This document shows, one piece after another, positions 19,299 to 30,377 of a stretch of DNA of 64,000 bases (the first letter of the stretch is position 1; every line of letters starts with the position of its first letter). Both the position numbers and the translations under genes were made by a program. The notes under the pieces were generated by a model. It was given only the letters and a program-made list of their open reading frames with translations, was not told the DNA's origin and did no database searches. The stretch comes from Fragilaria crotonensis (lineage: Eukaryota; Bacillariophyta; Fragilariophyceae; Fragilariales; Fragilariaceae), in NCBI GenBank assembly GCA_022925895.1, contig JAKSYS010000048.1:99099-163098 (forward strand). The letters run 5' to 3'.

Positions 19299-20039
19299 AA
19301 GCTTGAGCGTGAGGTGTGAGGTTATGTACTGGGGACTTAAACAGGTGAACAGTCCCAGCCCCATAGCGAAATCTCAACTATCCGGTAGAAGCAACCTGAC
19401 ATATTGGCCACACGAAGTTTCCAAAAATCATATGTATCTCTGTAGGCGAAAATTTCAATTTCTGAATAGGCCATTCGATACAGCTTGTTGAGTTTAATCT
19501 AAAACATATCTTCACTTTTCATTTTGAATCGACAGATTTCTCAATATTTTGAGTACCGTTTTTTGGGGAATCTTGGCCCAAATTCAAGATGCTGAATTGC
19601 TTGGCACCGCGGTGAATTTGCTAGTTAAAAAATTGACACCATCTCATGGTTACCCTGTCACCCAAGTTCATGATTTTATTGCAGATTTGGAGAGGAGAGA
19701 TGCTGTCCTTGAATAATGTCACTAAACAAAACATAAATCAAGCAACTCTTCATTGTGAACTACGATGAAAACAAAGGGAGTATTTGCGCCTGTAGGTTCT
19801 ACGTATGGTCATATTGACCGTACGAGCCTAGTACAGTACCTCCTACTATTACTGAGTATGGGAGCAACACAAATCAACGAGGGACGAATGAAGGGCGACA
19901 GATAAATGTCAATTATTATTGCATAAGAATAAATGAATAGATCTTCATCAGGGGATTCGAAAGACACCTCTACTTTTGTTGTTGATTATAAACTGAACGA
20001 GTAAAAAAATAATCAAATCCTACGGGGGTTTCTACAGAG
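19299..20039. other. No gene seen
   Basis: AT-rich DNA between the Harbinger element and the transposase remnant. It has short frames only and no assignable repeats. Confidence 0.4.
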
Positions 20040-20640
20040 CATATACCACAGCCATTTTGGCCAATATGTAAGATGTCCAATGATGTCAGGTTGCTTCTAA
20101 TGCTGTCCGGTAATGCTTTTCAATGACTCTGAAAGCTGGGACCATCATCAGGTTGAGGGAATCCAGGGACCCACTGGGGGGCAAATGTACCCTCCAAGCA
20201 GCTCCGATATTCAGACCATATCCGCCAACGCCCTATGGACAGGCAAATACTTGACCGGCGGCGCACCAGCAGTCCATTGATGGATTTGCATTTGCTGCAT
20301 CCGCATAGGACTGCAGATGCCGGTCGTCGAATTGGGCTGCTGTTAATAGCGCCGACCATGCCTGGCGTGACCGGTCAAAAGCCAGACAAAGCCTTTCCAT
20401 GAAAGGGTGCGCCAGGGACCACAAATGCTGCATGGAAGGGGACACTCCATCTGGCTGATGAAACTTGTTGGCCGCTGGACTGTGGTCAGCCGCTTTTCAC
20501 ATGAATGGTTCCAGACACGCGCTACTCTCCTTAGGTCAAAATGTCGAGCCTGCATAACATTACCCAGAATTTCCAGAAACGCCATTTTGCAGAATAATGT
20601 AACTGCGGCTATGAAACAGTCTTTCCAACTTCATGCGGTT
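20040..20640 (-). pseudogene. Decayed Harbinger-like (HARBI1/DDE_Tnp_4) transposase fragment
   Basis: Reading the minus strand through three frames gives pieces in the order expected for this transposase group: RRVARVWNHSCEKR, then AFDRSRQAWSALLT, then HLQSYADAANANPSMDCWCAAG, then ...SYILAKMAVVYAL. The block LQSYADA..........CW is the region just before the first catalytic Asp in many algal and oomycete Harbinger-like transposases. There are several frame breaks and no start codon. It sits just downstream of the aminotransferase stop codon. Identity rests on short motif similarity only. Confidence 0.4.
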
Positions 20641-20787
20641 GCCTAAACGTAAATGAACCTACTCTCACAGAACCGCCATGTCTTCCTTTCGTACCCAGTA
20701 CCCAGAAGTGTCAACGTACAGATGATATCCCTATCTATTCTTCATAAACTAGCAAAAACAATCTGGATCCTTTCGATTCGTCCTGCC

Positions 20788-22681
20788 TTAAGCATATTCA
20801 CTACAAAAGGTCTCGTAGTGGTTCCGAATGGCATCGACACAGCGTGCCATCTCCTCTTCAGACGGCAGAAATGTTGTCCGAAATCCATAACGTCCCACTC
20901 GCTGTTCGAAGCCGGATGCGGGCACCACACAAATACCGGTAGCTTCAAGTAATGACACTGCATAGAGTGCATCTGGCGTGGTCTTCATGTCCTTTGCAGC
21001 CTTGATGGCTCCCGCTGGCATATCGACTTTGGGGAAGCAATACATAGCGCCTTGAGCTGGTTGACACGAGAATCCATCAATGGCGTCCAATCCTTCCGAA
21101 ACTAACTTTGCGCGGCGCTTGAGAGATTGAAAAATTGCTTCCTTCTCTGCCTCATGCGAGTCATAAGATTCGTCCCCAGGCTCTGGTCCCCGAACCATCA
21201 ACGAAGTGATGATTTGACCCGAGACTGTACTGCAAAGCGATGATGATGCAAGCTTATAAATATGACCTTTCACGGCTTCGTCAAAGCCAAATAGTTCCAT
21301 GTATCCGCCGCGACGACCTGTGCAACAAGGACTGTCAGTTATCAAGATGAAGACGGACAACACAAAGCATGCTCGTCACCAACGTACCACATTCTCCGTA
21401 CAACCCTTTGCTGGTCGAATGGAAGGAAGCCAACTCGATGACATCATTAACACCAGCATCATACGCAGCCTTCTTGCAAGAGTTGAATTTCAAGTCATCG
21501 TCGTAGATGTTAGCTTGATATACTTCATCAGCCAACAGCACCAGCTTATGTTTCGCGCAAAACTTTACGATGTCCTGGACTGCACTCTCAGATAGAACCT
21601 GACCAGTGGGGTTGCCGGGGTTGATCAGGACCAAAGCACGAACATCGATGCCCTTGGCGGTAGCCTCCGCTAGTGATCGCTCGAGCTCTTCGAGGTTCAA
21701 ATCCCAGTTCTTCTCTTCGTCCAGAAAATATCCAACCTTGTGGCCATCAAGTAAGTCAATTGTCGCGGAATATATTGGATATTGTGGAATGGGAATCATG
21801 ACACCACTAATACAGAAACGCGGTAGAGCAATCCGTTAGTCCTGTCACCCACCATTCTTTCGAGTACTGAGCTCACTTTCACAACACTTTCATACTCACC
21901 AGTTTGAGTTTGCAATCAAGCACGTCAAAATCATTTCAATACCAGACGAAGCACCATTCGTCATGAATATGTCCTCAGGGTCGCAGGGAATACCTCCATC
22001 TCTGTCCTCGATGAATGCCGCAATGTGTTTTCTAAACAGAAGAGCGCCCTGTGAGTGACTGTAGGCCCCAGAACCTCCACCACCGAGTCCCTCTTTGATT
22101 TCCTTAGCACGTTTAATCGCATCTTTTGGAAACAGCTTCGTCGCGTGTTTATGGTTTACTCCCAAATGATCCGGCAGATCGACCAAGGCAAGGACTTGTC
22201 TTGGCCAGGTGAGGGGTTTCTGACCAACCGAATGGGGATTCCCAATATTGGTATAGACAATGTGATCAAACGGGCGGCTGCGATCTCCGGCCGTCAGCTC
22301 GGCATGGATGCGATCGGCAGCAATCACCACTTTTCCGCGGACGGCGTATTCCATTTTGCGAAGTTTCTGTGACATGGTTTCTTCCGTCAAGCGTTTGACA
22401 TGCTTCTGTTCTTCCGACGGCAAATCCACTTGAATGGTCTTGGTAGTGGCTGGGAAGAGAGCAAGCAGGGGTCAGATGTGTCGTGTGTCTGGAGGTGCGT
22501 TTTGGAGAGGAGGTCCGTTCAAACATGGCGACGAAATTCGTCGTCGCACTTTTGGACATTTCGACTCGGTTGCCCTTCCGTTCTTACCAGTTGTTGTAGT
22601 AGGATACATTGCCGATTCGCCCCCAACAGATCCTGCGAGGGTCGCCATTGCGAGGGCAAGGTATTTCATTCGCAACATCAT
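20788..22681 (-). CDS. Alanine-type aminotransferase (AlaAT/GGT) with N-terminal signal-like peptide
   Basis: Four exons: 22681-22588, 22449-21900, 21806-21388, 21317-20788, with introns of 138, 93 and 70 nt, all GT-AG and in frame, giving 530 residues. Joins read TTTT|ATTKT, IANSN|CGVMIPIPQYPIYSA and GLYGEC|GRRGGYMELFGF. PLP-enzyme features: GNPTGQVLS, DEVYQANIYDD near 312, and SFHSTSKG with the Schiff-base lysine near 346. This subfamily moves the amino group between alanine and 2-oxoglutarate; plant relatives also act as glutamate:glyoxylate aminotransferase. Exon 1 encodes MKYLALAMATLAGSVGGESA, a convincing signal peptide; there is no Phe after the predicted cleavage site, so it is not a typical diatom plastid (ASAFAP) signal. 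Divergent from the oxidoreductase gene at 23269. Confidence 0.93.
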
Positions 22682-23268
22682 TGTCGTAATTGTTCGTTTA
22701 CTCGACAACCGCAGATTTTTGGCGTGTCGTTGGAATGATCATACAGTATAGTACGTGATAGTCTCCCGCATATTCAAGTTTGTTGTCTGTGACTCGACCC
22801 GTCGATCGCAGGTGATGGAGGGATGACGACCTCAAAACTGATTTGGTGACGTCAGATATCAGCGGAACCGCAAACGCACCCCTCAATGAGTTAGTATTAT
22901 ACGTAAATGTACGTCATAAGTCATATTCCGAGATGGGCGTATGAGACATACGTTCGCAGCATTTGATTGCATGTCTTTCTGTATGCATACATACAAACTC
23001 GTGCAATCCCCCGGTAGTTTCTGTATGCGGAGTAAGGCTAAGATTACAGTGCGACGTATGAACGTAATGTACAGTGTACAGTACTACTACATGCATATAC
23101 TCGCGAGTATTTCTCCTCCCTCCGAGCTACAAGTAGTAGCACGTAGCACATACGACGTATATGGTATATGACATTCGTGCATACAGGTACTGTACGCTGG
23201 TATCACGTCATCACGTCGCTCCAACCCAGGATCCAGGCGAGCACAACTGTCGACACAGAGAAGATTGC
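22682..23268. promoter_or_regulatory. Shared divergent promoter region of aminotransferase and FAD oxidoreductase genes
   Basis: 587 bp between two start codons facing away from each other. It holds a perfect TGACGTCA at 22847-22854, 166 bp from the aminotransferase ATG, further ACGTCA words (near 22911), and runs of GTAC/TACTG near 23070-23200. The shared region could allow co-regulation of both genes. Confidence 0.5.
22847..22854. promoter_or_regulatory. TGACGTCA palindrome in the divergent promoter
   Basis: Same 8-bp bZIP-type core as upstream of the oxidase gene at 2404. An 8-base palindrome is expected about once per 65 kb by chance; at least five others occur in this window (2038, 18854, 49269, 52710, 63354). 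Confidence 0.35.
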
Positions 23269-24742
23269 ATGATAATGGGAGTTCTTTCGTTGAGTCTCAT
23301 CCTTCTGTTGACATTATCATTCCCATTGACTTCCATGGGATTCTCAGCTCCAAAGAATATTGTTGTCGTGGGCGGTGGCATTCAAGGCACATCAGTGGCC
23401 TACCACCTTTCCAAGAAATGTGACAAGAGTACGCGTATTACTATTCTGGAATCCAAGGAACCCGCAGCTGCCGCCTCGGGCAAGGGAGGTGGTTTCATGG
23501 CACGGAGTTGGGGTAATGGTTCTCCAACGCAGCGATTGCACGAATTGGCCTTTGATTTGTATCCCACAATTTGTCAGGAAATTGGTTGCACGTCCTATCG
23601 GAAACTACCCGTTCTGAGCGTGTCGCCCGGATATAAGGGGACCCAAGAGGGACGTAAGAAGTATGGCGACCTTATGCCAGATTGGTTAGATGGCGAAGTT
23701 GGCCGCATTTCTCCTATGGGTCGGGGTGATGATACGGCTCAAGTGACCCCTCATGAGTTTGTGCACAAAATGTTGGACGCAGCTGGTGATCGCATTCAAC
23801 TTGTTTTGGGAACGTGCACCGGTGTGGAAACCAATCAGGGTCCGGGGACCTCTCGTAAAATCACTGCAGTCAAGTACCGACCGCGAAGGAATGCGAATAC
23901 GAGCATGCAGGAAGACGAGGCTGAGGTTCTCCTTGAAGCCGATGCTGTGGTTGTATCGGCTGGCCCTTGGTCATGTGCGGGCGAAGATTGGTTTCAAGGT
24001 GCCGTTGAGCTTCCGATGGAAGGCATCAAATCCACAAGCATAGTATGGAAAAAGCCGGAAGGTGTAGACGATGTTGACGCTACAGCGCTCTTCTGTGGTG
24101 AAGATGATCGCTATGGAACACATTGTAAGTTGCCTATTCTGGGTCTCTTGTGTTCTGTTGCATCGTTGCTGACATTTCATCGGTGCAAATCACAGTGGAA
24201 GTCTATCCTCGGCCTGACGGTACCATTTATCTATGCGGAATTGGTGGGTCGGATTACATCTCCAAGGATGAGTTGAAAGCTGGTGCCTTTCGTGAAGAAT
24301 GCCTTGCGAAAGAATCGAGAGTTCAAGCAGCAACCCAAGCATTTCAGAGCATGTCCTCTGCTTACCGGACCAACGGGGAGCTAGATCGCACGCAGGCGTG
24401 CATGCGGCCTTGTCCGCCAGACGCCATGCCGTACATGGGAAAGGTTCCGGGTTATGTAGGTGCCTACATGAATGCCGGGCACAATTGTTGGTGAGTGCTG
24501 TCGAATTGTTTTCGGCTTAATAAATGACTTCCTTCTTCTCGCGTACGCTGCTAACTTTTTCTTTTACAACAAGGGGAATCGCTTGGGCTCCCGCCTGTGG
24601 TGTTGCAATGTCAGAATTGGTCATGGAGGGAGAGAGCAAAAGCGTGAACCTGGCACCCTTCGATCCATCACGGTTTACAGAACGCCTGAAAGCTGGACGA
24701 GGGCGAAAAAAGCAAGGCGCCGATGTGGGTGAACAATGGTAG
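23269..24742 (+). CDS. DAO-family FAD-dependent oxidoreductase with signal peptide
   Basis: Three exons, 23269-24124, 24196-24490 and 24574-24742, with 71- and 83-nt GT-AG introns, give 439 residues; joins read YGTH|LEVYPRPDGTIY and NAGHNCW|GIAWAPACG. The frame is open further upstream, but the ATG at 23269 (or 23275) starts a clear hydrophobic leader VLSLSLILLLTLSFPLTS, so it is preferred. Next comes the FAD-binding Rossmann motif NIVVVGGGIQGTSVAYHLS and SGKGGGFMARSWG. The C-terminal GHNCWGIAWAPACG closes the FAD site as in sarcosine/glycine/D-amino-acid oxidases. Family members oxidise amino acids or N-methyl amino acids using O2; the substrate here is unknown. The leader suggests ER entry, hence plastid, vacuole or secretion. 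Confidence 0.9.
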
Positions 24743-25395
24743 ATGACCCAAATCTTTTGTAGTTTTAATAGATGAAGTTGCTGCTGAGTCGATGGTTGCG
24801 GTCTGTTCCCCCACAAATACTACTCCGAGTATACGATGTGGACTCCTTTCTTGCATTTCGATGCAGAGAGGCAGGACTGTTTTCTGTCTACTGTCTACTC
24901 GGAGTGCTAATCAGTTATCAGCACACTGTACTCTCACCACCGCCAAATTCTACGTGGTACTGTAGTATGAATAACACGTATTGGAGCACACTGAAACTGA
25001 CAAGCATAAATTCCAGATTCCATTTATTAGGATTTGTCTGGTTTGCCATGTGGACAACACTTGGCAATTTCTATTTCAGTCGATCGCCCGCAAAGGCATT
25101 GGGCATTTGAATTTGCGGTGTTGGTACTTGGTACCAGGTATCATTTAAATAGTTGTCATCATTGCTGAGAAGCCTGAGACTGACGGACCCTTGAAATTGA
25201 CTTGCTTCTGTCATCCGTACAACTCCAAGAGCTCTGACCTCTGAGAATACTACGCATTACGCTCATCACTCATCACTCATCGGTTTCCACGCCTCCTCCG
25301 CACAGCAGAGCGACACAACTGTCATCTGGAGGGAACAAGAGATATTCTACCAAGATACTTTTTAGCAAAGTGCGTGCAGCCCGTCGCCTTTCATC
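24743..25395. promoter_or_regulatory. Intergenic region upstream of the PHO88-ankyrin gene
   Basis: About 650 bp without a supported gene. It includes TACTCC/GTACTCGGAGT words typical of intergenic DNA here and a repeated CATCACTCATCACTCATC near 25263-25280. It should contain the terminator of the upstream gene and the promoter of the next. Confidence 0.4.
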
Positions 25396-26534
25396 ATGGT
25401 TGAGTTTAATAAAATGTTCGTGATGCTTCCGCTGATCTTGGCCTCTCGGTACATTGATGGCGAAGACCCGAAAGTCATCCTTTACCTTCGAATTGCGTAT
25501 TTTTCCGTCCAATCGGTGATTGTGCTCTTTACCATTTACACCTACATCCAAGCGACCGTCGCAGCGCAAGGAAAGGATGATAAGGTCATATTCGTGCCTC
25601 CTGCCGCACAGGTACGTTAGGAATGTCACGTATCGACTCATCATTGTTCAACACCAAAGGGTGCAACGTCTTACACTTCTTTCAATCAATGTTGCACACA
25701 TACACACAGCCATTTGCCGATCCCAATGCCAAGAAAAAGTACACCGAAACTACCTTTGGAGCCCATCTCATCAGTCAAGCTCGCAATCTGTTGGGAAGCA
25801 CTTTGTTTGGCATTTGCCTAACGTCTGGATTGCATTATTATCGTGGCATGGTGGTTGGCTTGGCCATTCAGTCCATTATGGGACCACTCACGTTGGTGGA
25901 AAATCCATTGGTCAAATCGCTCCTTTTTGGAAACGGCATGAGAGAACAAGATAAGATTTTCCAGGAAAAGACGGCAGCCGACCTGACGCCCGACGATGAA
26001 GTGGTGGATGCATCCGGCAACCCCATTGTTCGAACTCTTACGGGAGCAACTTCTACAACAGCCAATGCAACATCTGGTTCTAATAACAAGGGCAATGGGG
26101 CTTTTGAAGAAGTCTTGTTGGACACGTGGGATGCTGGCGCAAAGGCGGATTTGGGCCCGTTGATGGCGATTATTGACAAGAAGAACTGTAATTACAAGAC
26201 CAAGGAGAATGGATGGACTCCACTCATGATATTGTCAGGGTTGGTGGGAGTCAAGGGCAACGAAAGTGCCATTCGCCACCTTTTGGCCATTGGTGGAAAT
26301 CCAGCTGTGACTGATGTGGAAGGGTGGAATGCGATGCATTGGGCCGCCTTTCATGGAAGCATTGAGGCAGCCACAATCCTTAGCAGTGAGAATAAACTGT
26401 GGGTTGTGGCCGATAAGGAGGGCAAGACACCCTTGGAGCTGGCCAAGGCTGAAGGCAATGCCGATGTAGCGAAACTCTTGGAAGAACTTGAAGCCGAAAC
26501 AACTGCATCGACGGAACCTAAGAAAGACAGATAA
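25396..26534 (+). CDS. PHO88/SND3-like ER membrane protein fused to ankyrin repeats
   Basis: Two exons, 25396-25611 and 25710-26534, with a 98-nt phase-0 intron (GTACGT...ACACAG), give 346 residues; the join reads VPPAAQ|PFADPN. Residues 1-146 match the PHO88/SND3 pattern: FNKMFVMLPLILASRYIDGEDPKVILYLRI, a second membrane segment SVQSVIVLFTIYTYI, then GICLTSGLHYYRGMVVGLAIQSI and the ending NPLVKSLLFG. SND3/PHO88 works in SRP-independent targeting of proteins to the ER membrane. A polar linker follows (150-225), then about three ankyrin repeats (232-335) with GWTPLMILSG, GWNAMHWAAFHGS and GKTPLELAKAEGNADVAKLL. Yeast PHO88 ends before such a domain, so this is a fusion; the repeats probably face the cytosol and could bind client proteins or other targeting factors (inference). 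Confidence 0.87.
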
Positions 26535-27769
26535 AATTGGAACAACGACGTAGGCGACGATGGTGTTATTAGATAGTGCGTTTGTGTATTTGAGAGTGTA
26601 GGTGTTGGTGGTCTTTCGGTGGAGCGCCTTACATATTGTTCGCGGAGTTGCGCGTAGTATGTACTACAGTAGCATTCTCAGTGGAAGGACCATGTCAGCG
26701 GAGCACATTTCCGATTTTGTTCTCGTCGTTCACCACCACACCACGAACCACATTACTAACGTTGTTAGTACGAAAGACTATGGCGATTAACTCCTGTAGG
26801 ATACGATCAATTGGCATCCACCACTTTGGTAGGCGACGAAAAACAAGCTCCGGTGGTGGAGAAACACAATTATTGTCTCGCTTGTTCGCACTCCCAGAAA
26901 TGTTTCGTCTGCTCGGAATCATGTCATGGCGGGGAGGATCCAGATAGTTGTGTTGACAAGGATTAGGGTAGCTCTGACGTGGTGTTCCATCAATTGAGAA
27001 AATGATGAACTTTTATTGATTTGGACACTGGAAAGAATGAGGTCAGAAGAATATTTCGTTGAACGTCCTGCACATCGCGACCAGGTTGCAGCAAGGTTGT
27101 TAGGCGTCGAGGTTTTGACCGTCGCCATGCGCAGAATGCCGGATAACGGAACCATGATCTCAAAAACGAACCCAGTTGAGTAGGCCTAATGATCGATACT
27201 AAGTCGCACTAATTAAAAAGTGCCGAGGAAATTGTTTGGTCCCAGATCAAGCGGTATACCCTCCAAGGTACCAAAAGTGGCGTCTCCGCTGCAAAGGATA
27301 ATGCCGAGAGTACTCGTCGTTGCTTACAATGTCGGTAACTGGGTGGATGGTCGCGTTTGTATGCACCATAATTGGACACTCAATTTTTAATTCAAGATCA
27401 AAAGCCGGAAGCGCTCGTGTAGGAAGGCTTAGAGAATCCGGAGACATTGCGAACAGTCTTCGCCAAACGATGAATAACAAGGTATAAGCACCCAAAGCAG
27501 ATGTACAATCGTGAATTTTCGTGGTGTCCCATCTCAAGGCCGCAGGCTTCAGGGAAGTCATGTGCAGTCGTTCGACACAGACAGAACGCAAACCACAAAC
27601 TGGGATGGATAAGATTTTTGGTAGCACTTACTTTTTGCAGCACTACACGAAAAACTCAACAGGCAGCAGTACGTCGGCGAACGAAGCGTCAAGAAAAGTA
27701 CTCAGAGAATGCAAAGAAAGCACACAGTCTCAACGTAGAAACATCGTGACTAAAGTTCCATGCGCGAGC
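26535..27769. other. 1.2 kb between convergent genes; one weak minus-strand ORF
   Basis: Long for a gap between two convergent genes. On the minus strand an ORF from an ATG at 27561 to 27247 (about 104 codons, MTSLKPAALRWDTTKIH...HFWYLGGYTA) is open and has a fairly coding-like composition, but no domain is recognised. Another short minus ORF lies at 26919-27155. Either could be a small lineage-specific gene; neither is firmly supported. Confidence 0.3.
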
Positions 27770-28933
27770 CTATCGCATCAACCGTTCCTCCTTCAACACT
27801 TTCAGCAATTCAGGGCCCAAAAACCAAGCTGCGGCACTTTCATCGACATGTTTCGAACGCCTCTTTCTGCCACGCAGCTTCCTCTGGTTTCCAAATTGAG
27901 GAAAATGCAGCTGGTATGGGCTTTTCAGTGGTTCAACCATGGGGCTCTGCGGACGGAGACCAAAGTGGCTCTTGATCGTACGCAAACATTCTTGAGTTTT
28001 CTGTTCGGTCCACTCCGACACCAAATCTTCTGCAGACAACGTTTTCTTGGATTTCATATCGATTGGAGGCTGGCCTGTGCTGGAGTTGACGATGGTTTCC
28101 CGGGCTTCTTGCTCGAAAGTTGTTTTGTAGACCAAATTAGACACCCGCAGTTTGGATGCCATGTGATCCACAAACGCTCGAATATCTTCTTCGGTGTAGT
28201 TGTTACCTCCGCGAGGTATTCGTAGATTCCACCTCCCGCTGTCCGCCGCCGCATCGTCATCCTTGACAATGGCAACTAGCCAAAGACAGCTGGTACTGCT
28301 GAGCGATGCAACGTGAAAGTACGATTCAGGTGCCGCTGGAGCGCGAGCCAAGAAATCAGGCGCAGTGGATGCAGTCGTCGGCGGAGATTCATCCACTCCC
28401 TTGGCTCGGAAAGTCATGGCGGGTCCCAGTTCTTCTGGATTGACTTCGTTGCGCAGAACTGTCGTCAAATCATCCCACTCTGTATGTGGCCATTCTTGAG
28501 TGTTCTTGTATGGATCTTGCATTTGAACGTCGTCGACCTCCTCGTCTCGTCGACCCAGCAAAAGTCGAGTCGAGAGACTCCCCGCCGACGTGGATGAACG
28601 AGTCAAACTATCCAGCGATGACCGCAGATACATGGCCGACCACGTGTCTTTGGCTTTGTCTTCAAAAACGATGCAAACTGCAATGGGACTATCATTCTTG
28701 CGAAGGAAATCCAGTACTTGTCCGTCGTAGTCTGCGTTCATAATCGGACTGCCCAACTTCGCGGGATCAAACCCGAAGGACGGTAGAGCATGCGTTTTCA
28801 GTCTATCAAAATACAGAGGCAGAATCGAATGTATTTCTTTCAAAGCAATACCAAACCATTCGTGAAGCTTCGTTTTCGAACTGATCGAATCCAATTTGAC
28901 CTTGATGCGTCGGACAGTCAAGATTGTTTCCAT
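27770..28933 (-). CDS. Conserved-looking hypothetical protein (starts METILTV)
   Basis: 387 residues from the ATG at 28931-28933. An upstream in-frame ATG at 28969 is possible, but a good splice acceptor (TTGCTGTAG at 28938-28946) lies between, so an upstream exon cannot be excluded. The first 120 residues look like a folded domain (KLHEWFGIALKEIHSILPLYFDRLK, DSPIAVCIVFED); the middle is acidic and disordered, then a second structured block (ESYFHVASLSSTSCLWLVAIVKDDD ... YTEEDIRAFVDHMASKLR) precedes a basic tail RKLRGRKRRSK that could be a nuclear signal. No family is recognised. Its start lies only 60 bp after the stop of the gene upstream on the same strand, so the two might be one transcript or one longer gene. 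Confidence 0.6.
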   Translation of the reverse strand: METILTVRRIKVKLDSISSKTKLHEWFGIALKEIHSILPLYFDRLKTHALPSFGFDPAKLGSPIMNADYDGQVLDFLRKNDSPIAVCIVFEDKAKDTWSAMYLRSSLDSLTRSSTSAGSLSTRLLLGRRDEEVDDVQMQDPYKNTQEWPHTEWDDLTTVLRNEVNPEELGPAMTFRAKGVDESPPTTASTAPDFLARAPAAPESYFHVASLSSTSCLWLVAIVKDDDAAADSGRWNLRIPRGGNNYTEEDIRAFVDHMASKLRVSNLVYKTTFEQEARETIVNSSTGQPPIDMKSKKTLSAEDLVSEWTEQKTQECLRTIKSHFGLRPQSPMVEPLKSPYQLHFPQFGNQRKLRGRKRRSKHVDESAAAWFLGPELLKVLKEERLMR

Positions 28934-28993
28934 GAATCTACAGCAACAAGAGTCGACACACACGCACATGGTGAGGAGCACAATAGATGTTGG

Positions 28994-30056
28994 CTAGAAC
29001 GACGGCTCGTCGGACAGTGGTTCAATGTCAGTCACAACAAGTGCTTTTTGTCCGCCATTTAAAACTCTATTCTTGGCATCGATGATTTGAGAAACGATCA
29101 TGGGAATTTGACTTCGTGCCTCACAGTATTCAATGCCAAAACAAACATGTGCGAACAATATACGACGAATCAGGTACATACCGACAATCTTGAAGATACC
29201 AACAAGCCTCACTAAGCCACGACCACAGTTGGACTTCCGTTTGCAGGGACTGCATCATGAAGTCTCCATCCGTCATCGAGGACAAGATGCCGTCCAACAG
29301 TTCCTGAAATTCCGAACGAACGCGCGGCAGCGGCTCTCCTTGCAAGATCAATTCAAGCAACCGGCATCGCATGGCCGCCCATTTCCGCAACGCCAACAAC
29401 TGTTGTGCCAGGGAGGTTGCCTTGGGATAATGTCCACTCTCGCTAGTAACAGGATCACATAGAATTTGTTCGACAACTATCAGGTCGTCGGAGATCTTAA
29501 CGTAGAGGGCCACTAATTTGGGTGTGCGCTCTTGTGCATACAATGCCTCAGCAGCAGCCAAGAGCAAGAATGGAGAAACGTAGGTTTCCCAGCATGATTG
29601 CAGGGCTTGCTGAGACACAGACACCGACCGGGGCGAGGAGGGCGACGATGATACACTGTTACTCGGCGAGGATATGGATGTTGAAGTGATCCTATTGTCC
29701 AATAAAGCAGCAGCCGACGCAGCACTCTCCATAGTAGGAAATGCTAACTTCTGACAGTACAGCGGTATTGTTTCTTCCAACTTGATCATGAGCAGAGTTA
29801 AGGCTGGTGTTTTTGGTAGTAAAACTTTGGTTGACGTCTGCACCGTCGCCATTGTTGGCGTCATGATCCACGCCTTGACCAAAGACCCCATCGAGTTCTG
29901 CACAGTTTCAGCTGGCGCCAAGAGGCGACGGCGAGGCCCCTTTGAAGGCGGTGGTGAATGTGAGGGTGATTTTGACGAATTTCTGCGAGGAGAGAGTGAA
30001 CGCGCTCTATTTGATAGAATGGAGTTCCATCGTTTAAGGTTTTCCTGGCGCGACAT
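28994..30056 (-). CDS. Hypothetical helical protein, two exons
   Basis: Exons 30056-29182 and 29111-28994, joined across a 70-nt intron (GTATGT...ACGAAG), read YLQDCR|QIPMIVSQIIDAKNR and give 330 residues. The N-terminus is basic and Ser/Pro-rich (LSPRRNSSKSPSHSPPPSKGPRRR), followed by long predicted helices (SLVKAWIMTPTMATVQTS; LTLLMIKLEETIPLYCQKLAF; SLAQQLLALRKWAAMRCRLLELILQ). No catalytic motif and no signal peptide. Product not recognised; helical repeats plus a basic disordered tail suggest a scaffold or nuclear factor, which is a guess. Followed after 60 bp by the start of the next minus-strand gene. Confidence 0.6.
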
Positions 30057-30377
30057 TGTTGAAAGCTATTTGTGTTCAGGAGCGAAGTCAAGACGACAAA
30101 CGAACGCAGGACTATGCAAGTAATCAACCAGGGTCCATCATCGTCTTTATTCAACGGTTTGTTGTCAGCCTTCGAACTAATTGTATGGCTGGTAACTGTA
30201 CTGTAGTACTGTGTACTGTGGAGTACAACCAGTAGGTAGTGTTGTAGTTCTACCGGTACTGTATCCTAGATTTTGATATGTGGGTGTGCGGGACCCGAGA
30301 CCAAGACCCGCAAACAAGAGACAGGAGACAGAAGACACCATGGTGGATGGCCGCGACAGAAAATCACAAGAACGAAC
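30057..30377. promoter_or_regulatory. Divergent promoter region
   Basis: Lies between the gene starting at 30056 (minus) and the one at 30378 (plus). A block of CTGTACTGTAGTACTGTGTAC-type words at about 30194-30270 marks the core, as in other promoters of this window. Confidence 0.4.

Noticed and set aside
27521-28225. 234-codon plus ORF
   Set aside because: Mostly antisense to the better supported minus-strand gene 27770-28933.
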